From: Tissierellia bacterium
Lineage (GTDB): Bacteria > Bacillota > Clostridia > Tissierellales > Tissierellaceae
Assembly: GCA_012735245.1 (NCBI GenBank)
Contig: JAAYHU010000137.1
Location: 1-64,000 of the forward strand
Direction of reading: 5' to 3'
DNA: 64,000 nt
This document shows, piece by piece, positions 1 to 8,931 of this stretch. The position numbers and the translations under genes were made by a program. Below the pieces are notes generated by a model. That model did not search any database and had not been told where the DNA came from. It saw only the letters and a list, made by a program, of their open reading frames with translations. Position 1 is the first letter of the stretch, and every line of letters starts with the position of its first letter.

Positions 1-507
1 AATGGATTTAAAGAAAGGCACCTATTTTCTACAGCCAACACTCCAGAAGGGTATTTTGACTATACAAATACCATTTTAGAATGGGTTGAAGATATTTATT
101 TTATAAAGGGAGAAATAGGGACAGGAAAATCTACATTATTATATAGGATATTGGAAGAGGCAAAGCTTAGAAACTATCATGTTGAAATATATCATAATTC
201 ATTAATACCTGGAAAATTAGAATCCCTATATATAAAGGAATTGGACACCATAATAACTTCTAATAATCATGGGAAGGAAAGGGCAAAATACACTCTAAAT
301 CTGAATAACTTCTTTGATAATAGTAAACTAAACAAAGAGGATTATAAGATATTTAACCTATTATTAGATAAGGGTATAAAGAGCCTCAGTGGAGCAAAGG
401 AAAACCATTTTATCTTGGAAAAATCCTATAGGCCTTGCATAGATTATTTGCAAATAGATAAGTTAAGAGAGGAAATATATGAAGAAATACTAGCTTTCAT
501 AGATTAA
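1..507 (+). CDS. P-loop ATPase of the PRK06851 type, 3' part only
   Basis: The reading frame is open from the first base, so the 5' end lies outside the window; 168 residues and the stop are present. A Walker A motif, GEIGTGKST, sits at about residues 38-46, followed by a stretch (VEIYHNSLIPGKLESL, ELDTIITS) that resembles the second half of two-domain P-loop proteins annotated PRK06851 in Clostridia. Their biological role is not established. The similarity is recalled, not searched. The first ATG/TTG-type codon inside the window (TTG at 151) lies after the P-loop and is not the real start. The gene ends in a bidirectional hairpin shared with the convergent alanyl-tRNA editing gene. Confidence 0.7.
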   Translation, partial: NGFKERHLFSTANTPEGYFDYTNTILEWVEDIYFIKGEIGTGKSTLLYRILEEAKLRNYHVEIYHNSLIPGKLESLYIKELDTIITSNNHGKERAKYTLNLNNFFDNSKLNKEDYKIFNLLLDKGIKSLSGAKENHFILEKSYRPCIDYLQIDKLREEIYEEILAFID

Positions 508-528
508 GGGCAGAAAAATCTGCCCTTA
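505..528. terminator. Bidirectional terminator between convergent genes
   Basis: A perfect 10-bp inverted repeat, TAAGGGCAGA / TCTGCCCTTA, with an AAAA loop. It separates the rightward P-loop ATPase from the leftward AlaX gene and overlaps both stop codons. Short A and T runs flank it. Confidence 0.75.
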
Positions 529-1725
529 GTTTAATTCTTCTTTTATCATTTCGTAAAATTTCTTTAAAACTTCTTCTAAGTCTCCTATCTTACACCCGCC
601 TTGGACAGTATTGGCGTTGCCACCACCTTTTAAGTCAAATTCATTGGACACTTCCTTTAAAATATCTTTTAGATTTATATCTATATCCTTAGGCACGGAA
701 ACTAAAAACTGGCCCTTGTTATCCTTATTTGAACCTAGTATATGAATTGAACTACTTACATTGTTCAAAAAGGCGGAGATAGCATTAATTTCCTTCAAAT
801 CTTTATCTGTAAATATCTTTGATATAAAGGGCTTATTCTTTACTTTAAATGCGCTTCTCAAAAGCTCCTTACCCTCATATTTAACTATTTCCTCTTTAAG
901 GCTTCGATTTTCCTTCTCCAGGGCTATTTTTTGATCTAATAGGGTCTTCACTTTATTGTATATATCCTTATCTTTAGAGGATAATAATAGGGAAATATCG
1001 TTAACAGCTTTATTCTTCCAACTATAATCGGCTAAGGCCCTATTACCACAAACAAATTCAAGCCTAATATTACCCTTATACTTTTCCCATTTTCTTATTT
1101 TTATAAGGCCAATTTCTCCAGTTTGCCTTAAATGGGTGCCTCCACACGGTGAAAAATCAATATTATCAATTTCAACAATTCTAATATGAGAACTTACAGA
1201 AGGCTGTTTCCTTACTGGAATTTTATCTATATCCTTCTTTTCAATATAATACGACTTTATATCGAAATTTGAAAAAATAATTCTGTTGGCATATATTTCA
1301 ACTTTTTTTGCTTCTTCTTCTGTAAGTTCAGGTAGAGTAACGTCTATATATACATAATCTTCTCCAATATGAAAGCCAACGGTTTCACCATTGTAGAGTT
1401 TATAAAAAGCTGCAGATAAGAGATGCTGTCCTGAATGTTGTTGCATATTGTCTAGCCTATTATCCCAGTCTATGTTTAGCATTACCTTGTCACTGTGGAT
1501 ATTATCCCTAGTTACATGGACGATATCCATATTGTCTTCGTATACTTCCAAAACTTCAACTCCGTTTATGGTCCCCTTGTCTCCTGGTTGTCCTCCTGAT
1601 AAATGGGGGTAAAAAATAGTTCTATTTAGTTTAATATAGTATTTTCCGTTCTTGTAGGTTTTCTCTACAATCCTTGCATCGATTTCCCTTAAGTATGGAT
1701 TGTTTAAATAGAGCTTTTCAGTCAT
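526..1725 (-). CDS. Alanyl-tRNA editing hydrolase, AlaX long form
   Basis: This 399-residue protein should hydrolyse Ser-tRNA(Ala) or Gly-tRNA(Ala) in trans, backing up alanyl-tRNA synthetase proofreading. The N-terminal part has the SGGQPGD motif and the paired zinc-binding sites HSGQH (His97, His101) and CGGTH (Cys194, His198) of the AlaRS/ThrRS second additional domain. The C-terminal third (about 250-399) is a coiled segment followed by a DHHA1-like domain ending in a GGGNANTVQGG glycine-rich motif, which defines the long AlaX-L class. The frame is open 14 codons further upstream (ATG at 1767), but that ATG has no ribosome site, whereas AAAGGA lies 11 bases before the ATG at 1725. It stands alone, convergent with the gene before it. 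Confidence 0.88.
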   Translation of the reverse strand: MTEKLYLNNPYLREIDARIVEKTYKNGKYYIKLNRTIFYPHLSGGQPGDKGTINGVEVLEVYEDNMDIVHVTRDNIHSDKVMLNIDWDNRLDNMQQHSGQHLLSAAFYKLYNGETVGFHIGEDYVYIDVTLPELTEEEAKKVEIYANRIIFSNFDIKSYYIEKKDIDKIPVRKQPSVSSHIRIVEIDNIDFSPCGGTHLRQTGEIGLIKIRKWEKYKGNIRLEFVCGNRALADYSWKNKAVNDISLLLSSKDKDIYNKVKTLLDQKIALEKENRSLKEEIVKYEGKELLRSAFKVKNKPFISKIFTDKDLKEINAISAFLNNVSSSIHILGSNKDNKGQFLVSVPKDIDINLKDILKEVSNEFDLKGGGNANTVQGGCKIGDLEEVLKKFYEMIKEELN

Positions 1726-1842
1726 AGCATTATCAATCCTTTCAATATTATAAATATATCTTACCATAAAAATGTAAAAACAATATAAAAATATGGACTT
1801 TATATGTTATAATCATATAAACAATATATAGGGGATGATAAT

Positions 1843-1923
1843 ATGCCTGATGGAAGTATGTTTGTATTACTAGGTTTAATCCTTTTAATCTGGAGCTTAA
1901 ATAGAATCCACAGAAAAAAATAA
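1843..1923 (+). CDS. Putative 26-residue membrane microprotein upstream of comEC
   Basis: A short frame starting MPDGSMFVLLGL and ending NRIHRKK could form one membrane helix (FVLLGLILLIWSL) with a positively charged C-terminal end. A GGGGATGATA ribosome site stands just before the ATG, and a TATAAT-like -10 element lies at 1808-1813. The stop codon is directly followed by the comEC ribosome site, so the two are probably co-transcribed and perhaps translationally coupled. The family is not recognised. The evidence is only start context and composition, so a chance ORF is possible. Confidence 0.45.
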   Translation: MPDGSMFVLLGLILLIWSLNRIHRKK

Positions 1924-1935
1924 TTGGAGGATTTT

Positions 1936-4392
1936 ATGTATAGGCCTTTTCTATTTTTAACTGCTCCTTTGCTTATAGGGATAATATTATCCTATAGTTT
2001 TTCACTAAATATCTTATCATTATTATCTATACTTGTCTTCCTGTTATTAATATATTTTATCAACATTATTAGGGATAAATCAAACAGAATAGCAACACTT
2101 TTACTTTTTCTTTTTTTAGGGACCATTATGGGAACCTATCAATTAAATAATAGCATATTAAAAAGCAAAATCGATGAAAATCTAGTATTTATAGGAGTAG
2201 TTCATGACATTTCTTATCAGGATGAAAACCAGGAGAAATATATTATACTGGTAGAAGGGCTTATAGAAGGGGAAAAAGCAATAAACCTTAGGGAAAAGAC
2301 TGTACTTAAAATCTTAGGGAAAAAAGAGCTACAATTGGGTGATAAAATAGTATTTGAAGGCATATTAAGAGAGCCCATGGAAAATACCAATCCCAAACTA
2401 TATAATTACAAATTAAATCTACTGTCTAATAAAATCTATACAACTATAAGTATAAGGGAAAGCGGAATATTAGAGATTAACAGAGAGGACAAGCCGCTAA
2501 AATACATTTTAAGAGATAGTTTCGAAGAAAAGGTCAATTCGACATTTAATAGATATTTAAATGAAGATAATGCCAATCTAATAAAAAGCATAGTATTAGG
2601 GGAATATTCTTATTTAGATGAGGAAGATATTACAAAATTTAGGGAACTGGGGCTTGCTCATATATTAGCAGTTTCAGGATTGCATATTGGCATAATAGCT
2701 GGATTCATAGTATTTGTTCTTTCCCATTTTGGAATAAAAAGAAAGATAACCATAATAATTACCTTAACTACTATTTGGTTCTATGGATTTTTAATAGGGT
2801 TTCCTCCCTCCATATTAAGGGCTAACATAATGTTTAGCTTATTATATTTAGCCTTCCTAAGGAAGGAACCCTATGATCCAATAAATGGCTTGTTTTTTTC
2901 ACTGTTTGTATTATTGATTATTAACCCATTTTGGATATTTAACCTAGGCTTTCAATTATCCTTTATAGCTACTTTTTCAATAATCTATTTTACGCCTAAG
3001 CTTAGGGACTTTTTCTATTTATATAAAGGTAAATTTTTTTCTGTATTGTATGGGCTTTTAGCTGTTCATATAGGACTTCTACCAGTACAAGCCTACTATT
3101 TTAATAGGATATCAATTATTAGCATATTATCTAATTTAATACTGGGGCCTATTTTCGGATTAGCCTTAGTCCTGGGAGCTGGGATGGTATTTTTATCTTA
3201 TGTATTTCCTTTTTTAAATATATTCATTGGAAAATTTTTAAATCTAATACTGTCAATACAATTTTTTATAGTAGACTTATTATACGACATTCCCTTTGGT
3301 GTAATAAAAATACCATCTCCTGATATATATGAATTTGTATTATATTATATTTTAGTATTATTAATCTTTGGTAGTATTGATTTAAAGAAATTAGATTTGC
3401 CTGTTTCTAGACTTGTTATGTATTTTTTAGTCTTCATAATTATATTTAATTCTATATCCATAATGACTGATAAATCTATGGAAATACATTTTATAGATGT
3501 GGGCCAAGGGGACGCAATTCTTTTGAGAACTAAGGGGGATGATTACCTAATTGATACAGGAGGAAATATATTTGATTCCTTTGATATAGGGAAGAATATA
3601 ACCTTGCCCTATTTAGAAAAAAATGGCGTAAAAAGGTTAAAGGCCATCTTTATAACCCATTTTGATGAGGACCATTGTGAGGCTTTACCCCTATTGCTGG
3701 ATAATATTAAAGTAGACAATATAATTATCTCCTATGAAGATTATGGAAATCCAGTATATGAGGATATAATAAGTAGGAAAGTACCAATTGTAATATTGAA
3801 TGAGAAAGATAGGGTAAATTTAGCTACTAATATATATATGGAAGTCTTAAGTCCAAACCAGGGTATGATGAACAGGTGGAGTAAGGGGAATAATCTGTCC
3901 CTAGTTCTCTTACTTAGATATTACGATAAGAAAATACTTTTAACAGGTGATATGGAAAGGGAAGTAGAATGGGAAATAATTGATAAGTTTAAGGAAAGGG
4001 TGGATATAATTAAAGTTCCTCACCATGGAAGTAATACTTCTTCCACTGAAGAATTCCTAGATATTATTAGGCCTAAAATAGGGGTTATCTCCGTAGGAAG
4101 AAATAATTTTTTCCATCATCCTAGAAAAGAGGTCCTTGAAAGGTATGAAAAAATAGGCACATCTCTTTATAGGACAGATATTCATGGAAGGGTTAAAATT
4201 ATATTAGATGATGATAAAATATATATAGAACCTTTTATAAAGGAAAGTCTTAGTCTATTAGATTTTTTATATGAAAACATATTTATTATAACTTTTTACA
4301 TCATATATTATTTAATATCTTATATTTTAATTAAGAACTATTCATATTTAAAAGAAAGGTTGGAAAAAGGTGAATTACAAGGAACTTATTAA
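1936..4392 (+). CDS. comEC: ComEC/Rec2 DNA-uptake channel protein
   Basis: This 818-residue polytopic membrane protein belongs to the family forming the channel through which single-stranded DNA enters competent cells. It has an N-terminal hydrophobic and soluble part, a competence domain (about 190-490) with the motif LGLAHILAVSGLHIGI, and a metallo-beta-lactamase-like domain from about 515 (HFIDVGQGDA, THFDEDH, LTGDME, VPHHGSN), thought to degrade the non-transported strand. After that domain comes an unusual C-terminal hydrophobic helix (about 770-800) and a charged end. GGAGG lies five bases before ATG 1936; the TTG at 1924 overlaps this site and is rejected. The gene overlaps holA by 23 bases, the usual comEC-holA order. 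Confidence 0.93.
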   Translation: MYRPFLFLTAPLLIGIILSYSFSLNILSLLSILVFLLLIYFINIIRDKSNRIATLLLFLFLGTIMGTYQLNNSILKSKIDENLVFIGVVHDISYQDENQEKYIILVEGLIEGEKAINLREKTVLKILGKKELQLGDKIVFEGILREPMENTNPKLYNYKLNLLSNKIYTTISIRESGILEINREDKPLKYILRDSFEEKVNSTFNRYLNEDNANLIKSIVLGEYSYLDEEDITKFRELGLAHILAVSGLHIGIIAGFIVFVLSHFGIKRKITIIITLTTIWFYGFLIGFPPSILRANIMFSLLYLAFLRKEPYDPINGLFFSLFVLLIINPFWIFNLGFQLSFIATFSIIYFTPKLRDFFYLYKGKFFSVLYGLLAVHIGLLPVQAYYFNRISIISILSNLILGPIFGLALVLGAGMVFLSYVFPFLNIFIGKFLNLILSIQFFIVDLLYDIPFGVIKIPSPDIYEFVLYYILVLLIFGSIDLKKLDLPVSRLVMYFLVFIIIFNSISIMTDKSMEIHFIDVGQGDAILLRTKGDDYLIDTGGNIFDSFDIGKNITLPYLEKNGVKRLKAIFITHFDEDHCEALPLLLDNIKVDNIIISYEDYGNPVYEDIISRKVPIVILNEKDRVNLATNIYMEVLSPNQGMMNRWSKGNNLSLVLLLRYYDKKILLTGDMEREVEWEIIDKFKERVDIIKVPHHGSNTSSTEEFLDIIRPKIGVISVGRNNFFHHPRKEVLERYEKIGTSLYRTDIHGRVKIILDDDKIYIEPFIKESLSLLDFLYENIFIITFYIIYYLISYILIKNYSYLKERLEKGELQGTY

Positions 4393-5401
4393 TGATATAA
4401 ATAATAATAAATTGAATACAGTTTATTTATTTACAGGTATAGAAAAATATTTAATAGATAAGACCATAGATATGTTAAGGGAGAAATACATAGACAAATC
4501 CTTTGAAACCTTAAATTATGTGGTTTTAGATGGAAAGGACATAGATTTTGATAATATCTTAGATGCCTGCGAAACCCTTCCCTTTATGGCAGAGAAAAAG
4601 CTGGTAATCATTAAGGATATAAATGAAGTTATGGAAAACAAGGGAACAGATTTTGATAAAAGATTGGGGGAATATATTTCAAAACTTGACCATTACCTTA
4701 CCTTGATAATAATTGATAAATCTAATAGCCTAAATAAAACAAGCAACATATATAAAGCAGTGAAGAAATTAGGTGGGGTTGTTGAGTTTAACAAATTAAA
4801 GGGGAGAGACTTAAACGCTTGGGTAGAAAAGAAATTTAAGGAATATAACAAGAATATCTCATATGGAAATATATCATACTTTATACAATCTTCCTCCTAT
4901 AGTACTTATAATAGCCTAAACACCCTTTATGATTTAGAAAACGAAATCTTGAAGATTGTTAATTATACACAGGAGAAGGAGATTTCAAAGGAAGACATAG
5001 ATTTGGTCCTTTCAAGGACCTTAGATACTAATATATTTAACCTTCTTAGCTATTTAAACAGGAGGGATAGTGAAGCTGCCTTAAGGACCTTTAACGAGCT
5101 ATATATATCCAATGAACCAGTACAGCGGATCTTGGCAATGATCATCAGGCAGATTAGATTAATGCTAAGCTACAAGCTCTATAGGGAAAGGGGAGATACT
5201 GAAGGGAGTATACAAAAGAAATTACAAATAAAGGACTATGAATTTAAGAGAATTTCTAAGGAGTCTTCTAGCTTCAGCAAAGAATATCTATTACAAGCCC
5301 TAGAACTTATACTAAGGTTGGATATAAAGCAAAAGACTAGTTCTCAAGATGAAAAACTAGCCCTTGAAATGCTGATTATTCAATTATCTCAAATAATGTA
5401 A
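4370..5401 (+). CDS. holA: DNA polymerase III delta subunit
   Basis: At 343 residues this matches the clamp-loader delta subunit, which opens the beta sliding clamp during replication. The N-terminal half has the family pattern: an early VYLFTGIEKYLIDK segment, then TLPFMAEKKLVIIKD and LIIIDKSNSLNKTS. The C-terminal part is the helical collar domain (AMIIRQIRLML, LLQALELILRLD). It starts at GTG 4370 inside the end of comEC, with an AAAGG site about ten bases upstream, so translation is probably coupled. A strong hairpin follows. Confidence 0.92.
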   Translation: MNYKELINDINNNKLNTVYLFTGIEKYLIDKTIDMLREKYIDKSFETLNYVVLDGKDIDFDNILDACETLPFMAEKKLVIIKDINEVMENKGTDFDKRLGEYISKLDHYLTLIIIDKSNSLNKTSNIYKAVKKLGGVVEFNKLKGRDLNAWVEKKFKEYNKNISYGNISYFIQSSSYSTYNSLNTLYDLENEILKIVNYTQEKEISKEDIDLVLSRTLDTNIFNLLSYLNRRDSEAALRTFNELYISNEPVQRILAMIIRQIRLMLSYKLYRERGDTEGSIQKKLQIKDYEFKRISKESSSFSKEYLLQALELILRLDIKQKTSSQDEKLALEMLIIQLSQIM

Positions 5402-5412
5402 GAGAGAGTGAA

Positions 5413-5436
5413 AAAACTTCGGTCTGCCGAAGTTTT
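5413..5436. terminator. Bidirectional terminator between holA and rpsT
   Basis: A perfect 10-bp stem, AAAACTTCGG / CCGAAGTTTT, with a TCTG loop, flanked by A and T runs on both sides, between two convergent genes. Confidence 0.88.
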
Positions 5437-5442
5437 ATTTTA

Positions 5443-5706
5443 TTACATTGCATTATTTAATTTCTTAGTTAAGCGACTAATCTTTCTAGACGCATTGTTT
5501 TTGTGAATAACATTTTTATGTGCAGCTCTTTTAAGCTTTTTATCGATAATTTTTAATAATTCTTTAGCTTCGTCAAAGTTTTTATTTGCTAGTGCATCTT
5601 CAAATTTTCTAATATATGTTTTAATTTCAGATTTTCTAGCCTTATTTCTAGCTGTTCTCTTCTTAGTAATTAAAATTCTCTTCTTAGCTGATTTAATATT
5701 AGCCAC
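5443..5706 (-). CDS. rpsT: 30S ribosomal protein S20
   Basis: This is an 87-residue, very basic protein with the S20 signature start ANIKSAKKRI, the KKRTARNKARKSEIKTYIRKFE segment (quoted in parts) and a helical end ASRKISRLTKKLN. S20 binds 16S rRNA early in 30S assembly. The start codon is GTG, preceded by an ideal AGAGGAGGTGAAATA ribosome site. The gene is monocistronic, with its own promoter at 5737-5765 (minus strand) and a shared terminator. Its place between holA and gpr is the usual Firmicute arrangement. Confidence 0.97.
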   Translation of the reverse strand: MANIKSAKKRILITKKRTARNKARKSEIKTYIRKFEDALANKNFDEAKELLKIIDKKLKRAAHKNVIHKNNASRKISRLTKKLNNAM

Positions 5707-5736
5707 TATTTCACCTCCTCTAATCTAACACTGAAC

Positions 5737-5765
5737 ATTTTACCATGAAGAAGGATAAAATGCAA
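5737..5765 (-). promoter_or_regulatory. Vegetative promoter for rpsT
   Basis: Read on the minus strand: TTGCAT, 17 bases, TAAAAT, about 30 bases before the rpsT start codon. Confidence 0.65.
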
Positions 5766-5770
5766 GGATA

Positions 5771-5799
5771 TTTACATTATATATTGAGAAAAATATAAA
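5771..5799 (+). promoter_or_regulatory. Possible promoter for gpr
   Basis: TTTACA, 17 bases, TATAAA is a sigma-A-like match upstream of gpr. In studied spore formers gpr is forespore-controlled (sigma F/G), and no convincing match to that consensus was found here, so this site may be incidental. Confidence 0.35.
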
Positions 5800-5823
5800 A
5801 GAAAGATAAAAATTGAAAGGAGA

Positions 5824-6804
5824 ATGAAATTGTATAAGGTACGAACAGACTTAGCTGTAGAAAATAGAGAAATTTATAAGGAAGTTTACAAGGAGGATTC
5901 AAAGGGAGTAGATATAGAAAAGGAAGAAAAAGAAAATTATACAGTAACTAGAATCAAGGTATTAAATGAAGAGGGAAGCAAGAACCTGCAAAAGCCCATA
6001 GGTACTTATATTACCATAGATGTGCCTGGACTAAATAAATCTGATGAAGATTTAAAGGATGAGATATCTCAAGTAGTGGCCAAGGAGATTAAGGGACTGG
6101 GCAAAAGCCATCCCCATAGCAAAATCTTAATAGTAGGTCTTGGAAACTGGAATATTACACCCGATGCTTTGGGACCAAAGGTGGTAGAAAGGGTCTTAGT
6201 CACAAGGCAATATTTTGTCAACTATAAAAAAGAAATAGATGAAACAGTGGCTAATGTGGCTGCCTTATCTCCTGGTGTTATGGGTATAACGGGTATAGAA
6301 ACGGTTGAAATTGTAAAAGGAGTAGTGGAAAAGGTAAAACCAGACTTAGTCATAGCAGTAGATGCCTTAGCTTCTAGAAAAATGGAAAGAGTGTCAACTA
6401 CCATTCAGATTTCAGATACTGGTATAAATCCAGGGGCAGGAGTAGGGAATAATAGGATGGAAATGACAGAAAAAGCCTTAGGTGTTCCAGTCATTGCCAT
6501 TGGGATTCCTACAGTAGTAGATGCAGCTACCATTGTAAATGATACCTTGGACCTAATAATAGACTCTTTAAAGAAGGAAGCTGAAGTAGGAACAGAGTTT
6601 TATAATCTATTATCTGAAATTTCATCGGAGGAAAAATATAGCTTAATCCGTGAAGTACTCAATCCATATATGAAAAATGTAGTAGTGACCCCTACCGACA
6701 TAGATGCAGTAATAGATGATCTGGCTATAATAGTTGCCAATGGATTAAATATGGCCCTTCATCCAGGAATAGATCTTAAGGATGTTAATAGATATATAAG
6801 ATAA
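5824..6804 (+). CDS. gpr: GPR germination protease
   Basis: This 326-residue endopeptidase (peptidase family A25) is made in the forespore as a zymogen. It cleaves the small acid-soluble spore proteins at germination, releasing amino acids and freeing DNA. Supporting segments are the N-terminal TDLAVE (residues 8-13), which resembles the auto-processing and substrate cleavage sequence, then ILIVGLGNWNITPDALGPKV, ALSPGVMGITGIET and INPGAGVGNNR. ATG 5824 follows a GAAAGGAGA ribosome site. It lies upstream of spoIIP, as in Bacillus and Clostridia. Confidence 0.96.
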   Translation: MKLYKVRTDLAVENREIYKEVYKEDSKGVDIEKEEKENYTVTRIKVLNEEGSKNLQKPIGTYITIDVPGLNKSDEDLKDEISQVVAKEIKGLGKSHPHSKILIVGLGNWNITPDALGPKVVERVLVTRQYFVNYKKEIDETVANVAALSPGVMGITGIETVEIVKGVVEKVKPDLVIAVDALASRKMERVSTTIQISDTGINPGAGVGNNRMEMTEKALGVPVIAIGIPTVVDAATIVNDTLDLIIDSLKKEAEVGTEFYNLLSEISSEEKYSLIREVLNPYMKNVVVTPTDIDAVIDDLAIIVANGLNMALHPGIDLKDVNRYIR

Positions 6805-6870
6805 ACTAGAATATTTGACTCCCTAGAGGAATATAATTTTTATATTGATAGGATAATAGGGAGTGTTAAT

Positions 6871-7944
6871 ATGAGAAAGTCAAGAAAGTCCGATTATATT
6901 ATCATGGCCTTAATATGTGTATTGACATTAAATATTGGAAATTTAATAATTAGATTTTATATTTCCAGCAAAGACCCTAACTACTTGAAGGGTAACAATT
7001 TCTCTACTTTTATATCTACAGTTAATACTGTAGCTAAGGCTTTTAAAATAGATGGGTTTTTGCAAAAGACAATAAATTCCCTATTTCCAGTGGCAGAGGT
7101 CTTAAATCCTAATTTAGATGATTTAAATGATAATGAAGAAGATATGGGAGAATTTAATGAAGTAGATGAGAACCACTACGATTACACAAATGACATTATA
7201 ATCGAAAGCTTAGATGAATATGAAAGTTTAATAATAATAAAAGATTCTGATGGAGTTAATAGGGTAGAAAATATACCTGAACCTTTAATGCTAGATAAAG
7301 TAAAAGTAGATAGAAGCAAACCATATATCCTGATATATCATACCCATGCCACAGAATCCTATTTACTTGCAAAGAAGGATAATTACCGAAGTTCAGATAA
7401 AAGATATAATATGATAAATATAGGAAGTATTATCTCAACAGTCTTAGAGGCTAATGGACATAAGGTGGAACATGTGGAGACTTACCATGACCTACCATCC
7501 TATAACCAATCCTATGCAAGGAGCTACAACACCATAGTAAAGAAAAGGGAAGAATCTGATAATCTGAAAATATTATTAGACATACATCGAGATGCTATTG
7601 CGGAAAATAGCCCTAATATAGAAAGTATAAAGAAAAAATCAAAAATAGAAATTGATGGCAAAGAAGTGGCTACTTTCTCTTTAGTAGTAGGACCAGATTC
7701 ACCCAATTTTGATAGGGTTTTAAGTTTTGCAAAATATATTAAAGCAGTATCTGATACCCTTTATCCTAATTTATGTACAGGTATAATCATTAAGCCTGCA
7801 GGCAGATATAATCAGCATATATCTGACTATTCAGCCTTAGTGGAAGTTGGTTATAATTTTAATACCTTGGAAGAAGCAAAAGAGGGAGCTAAACTTGTAG
7901 CAGAAGTTCTTGCATTGGCTATTAATAGCATATTAGATGAATAA
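6871..7944 (+). CDS. spoIIP: Stage II sporulation protein P, engulfment peptidoglycan hydrolase
   Basis: This 357-residue protein has one N-terminal membrane helix (about 10-30), an acidic linker (about 90-130) and a C-terminal SpoIIP amidase/endopeptidase domain. SpoIIP works with SpoIID and SpoIIM to thin the septal wall during engulfment. Catalytic landmarks are IYHTHATES near residue 155, the LDIHRDA segment and the acidic VEVGYNFNTLEE region near the end. The gene is 66 bases after gpr; the gap contains a GGGAGTG ribosome site seven bases before the ATG. A terminator is not obvious, and the next gene has its own promoter. Confidence 0.94.
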   Translation: MRKSRKSDYIIMALICVLTLNIGNLIIRFYISSKDPNYLKGNNFSTFISTVNTVAKAFKIDGFLQKTINSLFPVAEVLNPNLDDLNDNEEDMGEFNEVDENHYDYTNDIIIESLDEYESLIIIKDSDGVNRVENIPEPLMLDKVKVDRSKPYILIYHTHATESYLLAKKDNYRSSDKRYNMINIGSIISTVLEANGHKVEHVETYHDLPSYNQSYARSYNTIVKKREESDNLKILLDIHRDAIAENSPNIESIKKKSKIEIDGKEVATFSLVVGPDSPNFDRVLSFAKYIKAVSDTLYPNLCTGIIIKPAGRYNQHISDYSALVEVGYNFNTLEEAKEGAKLVAEVLALAINSILDE

Positions 7945-7946
7945 TC

Positions 7947-7975
7947 TTTTCAAAATACAACACAAATGATATAAT
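7947..7975 (+). promoter_or_regulatory. Probable promoter for lepB
   Basis: TTTTCA, 17 bases, TATAAT, 29 bases before the lepB ATG. The -10 element is perfect and the -35 element weaker. Confidence 0.5.
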
Positions 7976-8004
7976 ATTTTTAAGAAGTGTAGGAGGGAAC
8001 AATT

Positions 8005-8550
8005 ATGGAAGAAAATAATAAGGACATAAAAAAGGAAGTTTTGGAGTGGATAAAAAGTATAGGTTTGGCTGTAGTAATTGCCATTTTTATAAAAACCTTC
8101 ATATTTAATACAACCTATGTATTAGGCAATTCCATGTATCCAACACTTCATGAAAGAGATAGGTTATTTGCCAATAAAATAGCCTTATATTTCGGCGGAC
8201 CTTCTAGGGGAGACGTAGTTGTACTGGAAGCTCCCGATGTTCCTAAAAAGGATTATATAAAAAGGGTAATAGGTATTGAAGGAGATATAGTCGAGATTAT
8301 AGACGGTAAGGTATACTTAAATGGCTCTTTGCTTGAAGAAGATTATATAGAAGAAGGTGCCTATACACATGTTTATGACAAAAATAGATGGGTAGTCCCT
8401 GAAGGCCATGTCTTTGTACTGGGAGATAATAGGGATGAAGGGGCCTCAAAGGATAGTCGATATTTTGGATGCATACCTATTAAATCTATAAAGGGGATTA
8501 CTGGTTTTAGATATTTTCCCTTGGACCATAGATTTGGAAGAATTAAATAG
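8005..8550 (+). CDS. lepB: Signal peptidase I
   Basis: This 181-residue membrane-anchored protease removes signal peptides from secreted proteins. It has one N-terminal membrane helix (about 15-35), the catalytic serine in GNSMYPT (Ser43), the general-base lysine in YIKRVIG (Lys86) and the late GDNRDEGASKDSRYFG box. It is the short Gram-positive type, in family S26. GGAGG precedes the ATG. The following small membrane gene is about 50 bases downstream. Confidence 0.95.
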   Translation: MEENNKDIKKEVLEWIKSIGLAVVIAIFIKTFIFNTTYVLGNSMYPTLHERDRLFANKIALYFGGPSRGDVVVLEAPDVPKKDYIKRVIGIEGDIVEIIDGKVYLNGSLLEEDYIEEGAYTHVYDKNRWVVPEGHVFVLGDNRDEGASKDSRYFGCIPIKSIKGITGFRYFPLDHRFGRIK

Positions 8551-8599
8551 CCCAAGTATAATAAGTCAATAAAATGGCAATTCTAATCTTGGTGATATT

Positions 8600-8869
8600 A
8601 TGGAAACAAGATTAGAAAGAAATAGAAGGATAAGAAGAGAAAAAAGGATTAAAAGGGCAAAAAGATTGTGCATATTACTTTTATTAATATTTTTAATTTT
8701 AGGACTTGAAATTGTAAATCAAAATATTGTAGAATTAAATTGCTTAGATAATCCCAATATATTTAGATTTGATTTAAAAAAACGACAGCTAGATATTTTT
8801 GGAGAATCTTATATTATAGATTTAGACATAATAAGAAATTTATTAAAGACCAGTTCTCTGGTCTTTTAG
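8600..8869 (+). CDS. Small basic membrane protein between lepB and lepA, unknown
   Basis: This 89-residue protein has a very basic N-terminal stretch (RLERNRRIRREKRIKRAKR), one hydrophobic helix (about 26-42) and a short extracytoplasmic part. I do not recognise the family. The layout (positive cytoplasmic end, one helix, small outer domain) is that of a single-pass membrane protein. GGTGATATT before the ATG is a weak ribosome site. The last seven codons form the left arm and loop of the transcription terminator, so the stop codon lies within the hairpin tail. Confidence 0.6.
   Translation: METRLERNRRIRREKRIKRAKRLCILLLLIFLILGLEIVNQNIVELNCLDNPNIFRFDLKKRQLDIFGESYIIDLDIIRNLLKTSSLVF
8845..8867 (+). 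terminator. Terminator after the lepB operon
   Basis: A 9-bp stem, AAAGACCAG / CTGGTCTTT, with a TTCT loop and a T run. It overlaps the 3' end of the preceding coding sequence. Confidence 0.8.
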
Positions 8870-8870
8870 T

Positions 8871-8899
8871 TTTACATTATTAGAATTATTTGTTATAAT
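8871..8899 (+). promoter_or_regulatory. Vegetative promoter for lepA
   Basis: TTTACA, 17 bases, TATAAT, directly after the preceding terminator and 32 bases before the lepA ATG. Confidence 0.75.
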
Positions 8900-8931
8900 T
8901 GGTTATTGGAAACTTCATAAGGAGGAAGAAC

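Noticed and set aside
1785..1813. A vegetative promoter for the small ORF and comEC
   Set aside because: Only the TATAAT at 1808-1813 is good; no acceptable -35 element stands at the right distance.
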